The translations under genes and the position numbers were made by a program. From Chloroflexota bacterium (GTDB lineage Bacteria; Chloroflexota; Anaerolineae; Promineifilales; Promineifilaceae): 13,827 nt of DNA. Shown here one piece after another: positions 5,802 through 11,334 of this stretch. The stretch lies in contig JAJRTP010000487.1 of the NCBI GenBank assembly GCA_024278255.1, positions 1 to 13,827 of the forward strand, written 5' to 3'. The notes under the pieces were generated by a model. The model had not been told where the DNA came from and did not search any database. It saw only the letters and a program-made list of their open reading frames with translations. Each line of letters begins with the position of its first letter. The stretch's first letter is position 1.

Positions 5802-7886
5802 ATGAGCGAACAGCTTCCGTACATGAATCCTTACAGTGTTGATGAGAACGCCCCCAACGGCCGTTTATTTTACGGCCGTCAGGCCCTTCTCCAGCAAATC
5901 AGCCAACTCATCTTCCTGGATGAGGAGGCTGATGCCGGACAGCCCATCATTCTTGTCGGGCCGCCCCGCATCGGCAAAACAGCCCTGCTGCGTCACATCC
6001 AGGATGGCGACCTGGGGCCAACCATTTTCCCCATCACCATCAATCTGGAACAACTAGCCACGGACAGTCTCAGCGCTTTTTACTGGAACGTGGCCATAAC
6101 GGCCGTACCCCAATTAGCCCCCTTCAACCTTGACTACACCCCGCCCGACCAGGCCGCTTTCATCGGCGACCCGCAAACCGCCTTCCAGGAACAGTTCCTG
6201 CAGCCCGTCAATGACGCCCTGGCTGACAAGCATAGTAACGGCAAACTACTATTCCTCTTTGACAATCTCCAGGCGCTGCCCCAAACATCAGACGAAGAAA
6301 CGGCCGTGCCCCTCTCCCCCGCTGCCATCCATAACATCCTCAACCAGGATGACATGGCTGCCTGCCTCTTCACCTGGCAGGGGGACACGGACAGCCTGGT
6401 CCAAACCCACCCGGATTGCCAATCAGCCCGCATCATCGCAATCGGCCCCTTGTCCGAAGAAGCAGCCATCGCTCTCATCCGCCAGCCGGTCAACACTATT
6501 ATTGTCCGGGATGTGGCCGCTTATATTGTCCAACTAACCGGGGGACGGCCGTATGCCATCCAAAAAATATGCCACGCCCTGTATGAAAGACAATACCGGC
6601 TGCAACTGAACCAGATTACCGCAGCCGACGTAAACGCTGTCTTAACCACCGACCCGTCACTGTTCCCCGCAACGGCCGTTACCGAACCGCCCGTCTTTAC
6701 CATTGCCCCGGAATCCGGGGGACGGCGCACGGTGCGCCATGTGCGCCGTGTACCTCCCCGACAGCGAAATGCCTTCCTGGCTGGGGGCATCATCGCCTTT
6801 ATCGTCCTGGCTGTCATCCTCCTGTTCCCCGTCTTCACCGGCAAAAGCGCCAGCCAGCAGTTAGCCTCTGCCCTGGAAGACCCCACCATCACACCCACGC
6901 CCCTGCCCACCACCACACCCGAACCCGTCACACCGGAAATTATTGAAATAGAAGTCCCCGTCACGGCCGAAATTGTGGTTACGGCCGTTACTGTCATCGC
7001 TCCCACTGAAACGCCGCCCGCCACGCCTACAGCCACGCCCACAGCTACCGCCACACCTACAGCCACACCCCTTCCCGACATCCTGCCCGCGCTGATCACT
7101 CGTGAACAAGACCAGATGGAGATGGTACTCATTCCCGCCGGCACATTCCTCATGGGATCAACCGAAGATGATTTCCGTGCCGCTCCAGATGAACTGCCCC
7201 AACACCAGGTCACCCTTGACGAATTTTACATGGACAAATACGAAGTTAACGTTGAGCAATACGCTGCTTTTCTCAACAGATTGGGGACATACATCAAAGC
7301 GTGCGAGCGAGTTGACTGCGCCTGGCCCCGCGAACTGGCCGGATACACCAGTTACCTCGTCGAACAGGATTTAGGGGATGGCACCGTCCAGTATTTCCCC
7401 CTGGCCGGCTTCTCAAATTATCCCATGAACCACGTCAGTTGGTACGGTGCCGATATGTATTGCCAATCAGTAGGCGCCCGCCTGCCCACTGAAGCCGAAT
7501 GGGAATATGCTGCCCGCGGCGATGACGGCCGTATCTTCCCCTGGGGCGACGAAAATCCCGACCCCGACCGCGCCGTCTTCAACAGTGACAGCTTTGATAA
7601 CGTCAAACCGGTGGACGCCTTACCCGATGGCGCCAGCCCCTTCGGCGTCCTGGGCATGGCCGGCAGCATGTGGGAATGGACGGCCGATTGGTACAGCGAC
7701 ACCTACTACGAAGAAAGCCCCCGCCGCAACCCAGCCGGCCCCGAATCCGGCCTGAATAAAGTGACCCGCGGCGGGGCTTGGCCCAACAACAATCTGGCCG
7801 ACCGCCTCCGCGCTACCAACCGCAACGCTTTCAGCCCGGACCTCATCAGCGCCCTCGTCGGCTTCCGCTGCGTCCTCGATCCCTAA
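5802..7886 (+). CDS. Membrane protein: cytoplasmic STAND/AAA-like ATPase joined to an outside FGE-sulfatase-like domain
   Basis: A 694-aa fusion. Residues 9-30 have the NPY...FYGRQALL lead-in of STAND/AAA ATPases; Walker A is GPPRIGKT (53-60); a Walker B candidate is LLFLFDN (149-155). A basic run (RRTVRHVRRVPPRQR, 308-322) precedes one membrane segment (326-345), then a Thr/Pro linker (361-426) with PTATPT repeats, then an FGE-sulfatase domain (438-692): MVLIPAGTFLMGS, DEFYMDKYEVNVEQYAAF, RLPTEAEWEYAARG, FPWGDENP, GMAGSMWEWTADW, RGGAW, GFRCV. The two copper-binding cysteines that make FGE an enzyme should follow RGGxW, but here that stretch is PNNNLADRLRATNRN, with none. The domain is therefore probably a binding module. 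The ATPase inside and sensor outside suggest a signalling protein. Basic residues inside support this orientation. Confidence 0.85.
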   Translation: MSEQLPYMNPYSVDENAPNGRLFYGRQALLQQISQLIFLDEEADAGQPIILVGPPRIGKTALLRHIQDGDLGPTIFPITINLEQLATDSLSAFYWNVAITAVPQLAPFNLDYTPPDQAAFIGDPQTAFQEQFLQPVNDALADKHSNGKLLFLFDNLQALPQTSDEETAVPLSPAAIHNILNQDDMAACLFTWQGDTDSLVQTHPDCQSARIIAIGPLSEEAAIALIRQPVNTIIVRDVAAYIVQLTGGRPYAIQKICHALYERQYRLQLNQITAADVNAVLTTDPSLFPATAVTEPPVFTIAPESGGRRTVRHVRRVPPRQRNAFLAGGIIAFIVLAVILLFPVFTGKSASQQLASALEDPTITPTPLPTTTPEPVTPEIIEIEVPVTAEIVVTAVTVIAPTETPPATPTATPTATATPTATPLPDILPALITREQDQMEMVLIPAGTFLMGSTEDDFRAAPDELPQHQVTLDEFYMDKYEVNVEQYAAFLNRLGTYIKACERVDCAWPRELAGYTSYLVEQDLGDGTVQYFPLAGFSNYPMNHVSWYGADMYCQSVGARLPTEAEWEYAARGDDGRIFPWGDENPDPDRAVFNSDSFDNVKPVDALPDGASPFGVLGMAGSMWEWTADWYSDTYYEESPRRNPAGPESGLNKVTRGGAWPNNNLADRLRATNRNAFSPDLISALVGFRCVLDP

Positions 7887-7897
7887 TAATATCGTAA

Positions 7898-7916
7898 GGC
7901 GATTTAGCAAATCGCC
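7898..7916. repeat. Short hairpin GGCGATTT-AGC-AAATCGCC between genes
   Basis: Eight-base perfect arms (7898-7905, 7909-7916) with a 3-nt loop, lying in the 53-bp gap after the ATPase-FGE gene. The stem shares GGCGATTT with hairpins at 8206-8240 and 10508-10560 and appears to be a single-hairpin member of the same dispersed family. Confidence 0.65.
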
Positions 7917-7939
7917 CCACCCAATACAAGGAGAAACTC

Positions 7940-8197
7940 ATGAGTGAACAAATGACAGACATGCCCATCAGCCCGGAATTATTGAAAATCCTCCGCTGCC
8001 CCGTCGCCGTCCAATCCGACGAATACGGTGACGATCCGGGACGGCTGGAACTGGTCAAAGGTTATTGGCTGGTCTGCGCCGACAGCGGCCTGAAATACCC
8101 CATCCGTGACGGTATTCCCGTCATGCTCATCGAAGAAGGCGAAAAATGGAAAGACACACCGGTAGATGAACTGCCTGTCCCGCCCCCGTCTGACTAA
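7940..8197 (+). CDS. Trm112-like (UPF0434/YcaR type) small protein lacking most metal cysteines
   Basis: An 85-aa protein with AAGGAG before the ATG. The core matches Trm112/YcaR proteins: ISPELLKILRCPV (10-22), LVKGYWLVCADSGLKYPIRDGIPVMLIEEG (38-67). The typical family has CPxC and CxxC zinc sites; here only Cys20 and Cys46 remain, the partners being Ala23 and Ser49, so a four-Cys zinc knuckle cannot form. An insertion (VQSDEYGDDPGRL) separates the two halves. Bacterial members are poorly understood: eukaryotic and archaeal Trm112 activates methyltransferases. It may be a structural partner of an enzyme. The C-terminus is acidic and Pro-rich. It lies between the ATPase-FGE gene and the response regulator, with hairpin repeats on both sides. 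Confidence 0.82.
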   Translation: MSEQMTDMPISPELLKILRCPVAVQSDEYGDDPGRLELVKGYWLVCADSGLKYPIRDGIPVMLIEEGEKWKDTPVDELPVPPPSD

Positions 8198-8205
8198 CCG
8201 CAGCC

Positions 8206-8240
8206 CGATCTTGTAAATCGAGTGGCGATTTACAAAATCG
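8206..8240. repeat. Hairpin repeat with 15-nt arms between genes
   Basis: CGATCTTGTAAATCG (8206-8220) and CGATTTACAAAATCG (8226-8240) pair with one mismatch around a 5-nt loop. The sequence TTGTAAATCG also occurs in the repeat at 10508-10560. It fills the gap between the Trm112-like gene and the response regulator. Confidence 0.65.
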
Positions 8241-8267
8241 TCCTACGATTACAAAGGAGACCTTCCC

Positions 8268-8630
8268 ATGAAAACGATACTGCAAATCGAGGATAACCGG
8301 GCCAACCGTATTTTAGTGGAACGGGTACTGGAACCGTATGATTACCGGCTGATCCAGGCTGAAGACGGCGAATCCGGGGTCAGTATGGCTCTGGAAGAAA
8401 AGCCCGACCTTATTCTGCTGGACATGGGCCTGCCCGATGTGGATGGGCAAACGGTCGTTACCCTGCTCAGGCAAATTCCTGAATTGAAAGAGGTGCCCGT
8501 CGTCGCCATCACTGCCTGGCCGGAAGAAACGGCCGTAGAAATGGCCGAACGTTACGGTTGTGACGGCTGCATTCTCAAACCCATCAACGTAAAAACCTTT
8601 CCAGACCAAGTTGCCGCCTACCTGGATTAA
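8268..8630 (+). CDS. Single-domain response regulator (CheY/DivK-like receiver)
   Basis: A 120-aa stand-alone receiver domain with AAAGGAG before its ATG. All active-site residues are visible: Glu8 and Asp9 (magnesium), Asp52 (phosphorylation) in ILLDMGLPDVDG, Thr82 in AITAW, and Lys104 in LKPIN. The start MKTILQIEDNRANRILVERVL and the segment LIQAEDGESGVSMA are like DivK-type regulators found beside hybrid kinases. There is no output domain, so it must act by protein contact or as a phosphorelay member. No histidine kinase is in the window. It has its own ribosome-binding site and is flanked by hairpin repeats on both sides. Confidence 0.93.
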   Translation: MKTILQIEDNRANRILVERVLEPYDYRLIQAEDGESGVSMALEEKPDLILLDMGLPDVDGQTVVTLLRQIPELKEVPVVAITAWPEETAVEMAERYGCDGCILKPINVKTFPDQVAAYLD

Positions 8631-8687
8631 GTAGGGGCAGACCCACGTGTCTGCCCTCTCAGGGCGAACACTCAGGTTCGCCCCTAC
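8631..8687. repeat. Double-hairpin repeat with GTAGGGGC/GCCCCTAC ends
   Basis: Outer arms GTAGGGGC (8631-8638) and GCCCCTAC (8680-8687) enclose two separate hairpins: GGGCAGAC/GTCTGCCC (8635-8642 with 8649-8656) and GGGCGAAC/GTTCGCCC (8662-8669 with 8676-8683). It starts immediately after the response-regulator stop. Its outer layout, GTAGG...CCTAC around two hairpins, is the same as at 10508-10560, although the inner sequence differs. Such elements look like small non-autonomous mobile repeats. Confidence 0.75.
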
Positions 8688-8706
8688 AGGACATCGTTAA
8701 ATCTGT

Positions 8707-9558
8707 ATGGATTTAGTACCTGCCAGCAAATTCACATACGAAGAGTTGATCCACGCATATAACCAGACCCGGGTGGATTATCTGGTACCTATGCCCATGA
8801 ATGTCGCCCGTCTAAAGGAATATTCCCGCGTCTACGACGTTGATCTGGACAGTTCTGTCGTCGTAGTAGACTGGGAAAATGACAATCTGATCTATGGCCT
8901 GGGGATGTTGGGTGTGCGTGATAACCGGGGTTGGATCACCCGGCTGGGCGTCCTGCCTTTCGGCCGGCGCATGGGCATCGGCGGCCAATTGATGGATGGA
9001 CTGATTGCCAGCGCCGCCCGCCTGCGCCTGGCCCAGGTCTGGCTGGAAGTCATCAAAGACAACGATCCCGCCCACCGCATGTTTCGCCGTTACGGCTTTG
9101 TAGAAACCCGCGAGCTTGTCGTGGCCCGCCGCCCCCCCAACCCCGAAGGTACGCCCAACGTGGAAGATCGTGTCAAACGAGTCACTCCGCTCAACCACGA
9201 AGACGCCATTATCCTGCTGAGTCACCGCCAGGAACGAGCCAACTGGCTCAACCAGACCAAATCCATGCAAAACGTTCACAACCTGTCCGGCCTGCTGGTG
9301 GAACTGCACAATGGCGGGCGCGGCTGGGTCACCTACCACGCCGGACTGCTGCAAATCACCCGTATCATTGTGGAAGTAACGGCCGGCGATCCCACAGAAG
9401 TGACAGAAACCGTCCTCAACATACTGCATCAACGATACAAGCGGCAGGACGCCATCGCCGAAAATATGTGCGACGACGCCCAATGGCTGGGGTTCCAGCA
9501 GGCCGGTTATTTTGAATCCTTCCGGCGCATTGAAATGGTAAAGGAGATGCCCAAATGA
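8707..9558 (+). CDS. GNAT family N-acetyltransferase with an extra C-terminal domain
   Basis: A 283-aa protein. The first 140 residues are a GNAT acetyl-CoA-dependent acyltransferase: WITRLGVLPFGRRMGIGGQLMDGLIASA (76-103) contains motif A with RRMGIG for the CoA pyrophosphate, and AQVWLEVIKDNDPAHRMFRRYGFVETREL (109-137) is motif B. The second half (about 150-283) is not recognised but ends with WLGFQQAGYFESFRRIEMVKEM, which again looks like a GNAT tail. The protein could thus be a tandem GNAT with a degenerate second copy. The substrate is unknown. No clear ribosome-binding site precedes the ATG at 8707, which comes 19 bp after a hairpin repeat. The stop overlaps the next gene's start (ATGA), so the dehydratase-like gene is probably translationally coupled. 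Confidence 0.85.
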   Translation: MDLVPASKFTYEELIHAYNQTRVDYLVPMPMNVARLKEYSRVYDVDLDSSVVVVDWENDNLIYGLGMLGVRDNRGWITRLGVLPFGRRMGIGGQLMDGLIASAARLRLAQVWLEVIKDNDPAHRMFRRYGFVETRELVVARRPPNPEGTPNVEDRVKRVTPLNHEDAIILLSHRQERANWLNQTKSMQNVHNLSGLLVELHNGGRGWVTYHAGLLQITRIIVEVTAGDPTEVTETVLNILHQRYKRQDAIAENMCDDAQWLGFQQAGYFESFRRIEMVKEMPK

Positions 9559-10502
9559 CGCTGAACCCCACGGCCGTAGCCCAAGCCGCCCAACGCTTAA
9601 ACGGCATCGTCAACCGCACCCCTGTGATGACCTCCCGCACCCTGAACCAACTGACCGGCCGGGAAATCTTCTTCAAATGCGAGAATTTCCAGCGCGTCGG
9701 CGCCTTCAAATTTCGCGGCGCATACAACGCCGTCAGCCAACTCAGCGACGCCGAAAAAATGGCTGGCGTCATCACCCATTCCAGCGGCAACCACGCCCAG
9801 GGTCTGGCGCTGGCGGCCCAACTGCACGGCGTCCAGGCCACCATCGTCATGTACGAAGAAGCGCCCGCCATTAAACGAGAGGCCACAGCCGCTTACGGCG
9901 CAGCCATCGTTCCCTGCAAAGCCATCGAACGGGAAACCGTCAGCGCCGCGCTGACCGCCGAACGCGGTTACACCTTCATCCACCCCTACGACAACGACAA
10001 TATCATCGCCGGGCAGGGCACGGCCGCTTGGGAATTCCTGGAAGAAGTAGGCGATCTGGACATCCTGCTGACTCCTGTCGGCGGGGGCGGCCTGATCAGC
10101 GGCACAGCTCTGGCTGCTGCCGGGCGCAGCCCCGGCTGCCGCGTCATCGGCGTAGAACCGGCCCTGGCCGATGACGCCGGCCGCTCCTGGCGGGACAACA
10201 AAATCCACACTCTGGACACTGTCTCAGACACCATCGCCGACGGCCTGCGCACTCGCTACATCGGCCAGCGCAACCTGACCGTCATGCGCCAATACGTCCA
10301 CGACATGCTCACCGCAGACGAAGCCGCCATTATTGACGCCCTCAAATTTCTCTGGCAGCGCCTGAAACTGGTCGTGGAACCCAGCGCGGCCGTCCCCCTG
10401 GCCCCTTTTCTCAGCGGCCAATATACCGGCCCCGGCCAGCGTGTGGGCATCATTCTCAGTGGCGGCAATGCGGATGTGGCGGCTTTGTCTGCCTATTTTT
10501 AA
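9555..10502 (+). CDS. PLP-dependent serine/threonine dehydratase or serine racemase-like enzyme
   Basis: A 315-aa fold-type II PLP enzyme. Lys52 in GAFKFRGAYNA is the PLP Schiff-base lysine; SSGNHAQG (76-83) holds the substrate and cofactor; GGGG (176-179) binds the PLP phosphate; LSGGN (301-305) contains the serine facing the pyridine nitrogen. EPALADD (201-207) gives Glu201, Ala205 and Asp207, the divalent-cation site seen in serine racemase and threo-3-hydroxyaspartate dehydratase. There is no C-terminal ACT regulatory domain, so this is not biosynthetic, isoleucine-controlled IlvA. Likely reactions: deamination of L-serine/L-threonine, racemisation of serine, or dehydration of hydroxyaspartate; sequence alone does not choose. 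GGAGAT precedes the ATG within the end of the GNAT gene, with a 4-bp overlap. Confidence 0.9.
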   Translation: MTLNPTAVAQAAQRLNGIVNRTPVMTSRTLNQLTGREIFFKCENFQRVGAFKFRGAYNAVSQLSDAEKMAGVITHSSGNHAQGLALAAQLHGVQATIVMYEEAPAIKREATAAYGAAIVPCKAIERETVSAALTAERGYTFIHPYDNDNIIAGQGTAAWEFLEEVGDLDILLTPVGGGGLISGTALAAAGRSPGCRVIGVEPALADDAGRSWRDNKIHTLDTVSDTIADGLRTRYIGQRNLTVMRQYVHDMLTADEAAIIDALKFLWQRLKLVVEPSAAVPLAPFLSGQYTGPGQRVGIILSGGNADVAALSAYF

Positions 10503-10507
10503 CCATT

Positions 10508-10560
10508 TGTAGGGCGATTTTGTAAATCGCCCAAAGGACGATTTGCAAAATCGTCCTACA
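10508..10560. repeat. Double-hairpin repeat with TGTAGGGCG/CGTCCTACA ends
   Basis: Outer arms of 14 nt (10508-10521 with 10547-10560) pair with one mismatch. Inside are two perfect hairpins: GGGCGATTT/AAATCGCCC (10512-10520 with 10524-10532) and AGGACGATTT/AAATCGTCCT (10535-10544 with 10548-10557). The whole can fold either as one long stem or as two small ones. It lies between the PLP-enzyme and HAD genes. Confidence 0.78.
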
Positions 10561-10569
10561 GGAAACAGC

Positions 10570-11172
10570 ATGATAAAAGCAGTTATTTTCGATTTTGGCG
10601 GTGTCCTTTTACGCACGGAAGACCACACAGGCCGCCGCCGCTGGGAACAAAAACTAGGTCTGGCTGAATGGGAATCCGAGCAAATTGTCTTTAACAGTGA
10701 GATGGGGCACCAGGCCCAGCACGGCGAGATTACCGTAGAGGAATTGTGGGCCTGGGTAGGCGACTATCTCGACCTGTCCCCGGCGGAATTGGCTGCCTTT
10801 CGCCGCGATTTCTGGAGCGGGGATGTGCTGGATGTGGCGCTGGTAGAGTTGATTCGGGGGTTACGGCCGTCTCACCAAACCGCCATGATCAGCAACGCCT
10901 ACAACGATCTACGTCACGTCCTAACCCACGAATTCGGCATCGCCGACGCCTTCGATCTGATCGTCGTCTCCGCCGAAGAAGGCATTATGAAGCCCGACCC
11001 GCGCATTTTTGAAATAACCTTGCAGCGGCTGGGACGGCAGCCGGAAGAAACGGTATTCATTGACGACTTCGCCCACAACGTAGAGGGTGCCCGTGCCGTC
11101 GGTATGCACGCCATTCACTTTACCCCCGAAACTGACTTAAGAGCCGAATTAACCGCTCTCGGGGTCTTTTAA
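10570..11172 (+). CDS. HAD-superfamily hydrolase, subfamily IA (phosphatase-like)
   Basis: A 200-aa protein. Motif I is VIFDFGGVL with nucleophile Asp8; the usual second Asp at position 10 is Gly, as in YihX-type relatives. Motif II is MISN (Ser108), motif III GIMKPD (Lys141), motif IV VFIDD (Asp165/Asp166). The helical cap lies about 15-95. Likely a magnesium-dependent phosphatase on a small phosphorylated molecule; substrate unknown. The frame is open from 10543 with an upstream ATG-free extension that would start inside the hairpin repeat, so the ATG at 10570, preceded by AGGAAA, is preferred. Missing the general acid at residue 10 could slow hydrolysis. It ends just before the 84-bp imperfect palindrome. 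Confidence 0.9.
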   Translation: MIKAVIFDFGGVLLRTEDHTGRRRWEQKLGLAEWESEQIVFNSEMGHQAQHGEITVEELWAWVGDYLDLSPAELAAFRRDFWSGDVLDVALVELIRGLRPSHQTAMISNAYNDLRHVLTHEFGIADAFDLIVVSAEEGIMKPDPRIFEITLQRLGRQPEETVFIDDFAHNVEGARAVGMHAIHFTPETDLRAELTALGVF

Positions 11173-11173
11173 T

Positions 11174-11257
11174 GGAAACACGAATTACACGGATCGGACA
11201 GATTTGTGCGGATAAATATCCGTGAAAATCCCCATCATCCGTGTCATCCGTGGTTCC
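11174..11257. repeat. 84-bp imperfect palindrome (GGAAACACG ... CGTGGTTCC), dispersed-repeat type
   Basis: Outer 21-nt arms (11174-11194 and 11237-11257) pair with three mismatches. A second, weaker pairing is nested inside (GATTTGTGCGGATA around 11201 with TATCCGTGAAAATC). The motif ATCCGTG is repeated three times. I recall similar 'ATCCGTGTAATCCGTG' repeats in other environmental genomes, but did not search. The rest of the 162-bp gap (11258-11334) shows nothing but the ribosome-binding site AAAGGAGG (11319-11326). Confidence 0.65.
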
Positions 11258-11334
11258 AAAATTATCGTCACCTTCACTCTCGATTGAGCCAACCAGTGTT
11301 ACCATGAAATACGCAAACAAAGGAGGCGTATCCC

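Noticed and set aside
7018..7075. Tandem DNA repeat or CRISPR-like array
   Set aside because: The periodicity comes from Thr/Ala/Pro linker codons and the units are degenerate, with no spacers.
6521..7213. Long leftward frame opposite the ATPase-FGE linker
   Set aside because: Gly/Val-rich low-complexity composition is the reverse reading of PTATPT repeats; no start signal.
7755..7886. Active diversity-generating retroelement variable region
   Set aside because: No reverse transcriptase gene and no near-copy of this stretch are in the window, so I only list it as a question under the fusion protein.
10543..10569. Nine-codon extension of the HAD protein
   Set aside because: It begins inside the hairpin repeat; the ATG at 10570 gives the usual MIKAVIFDFGGV start.
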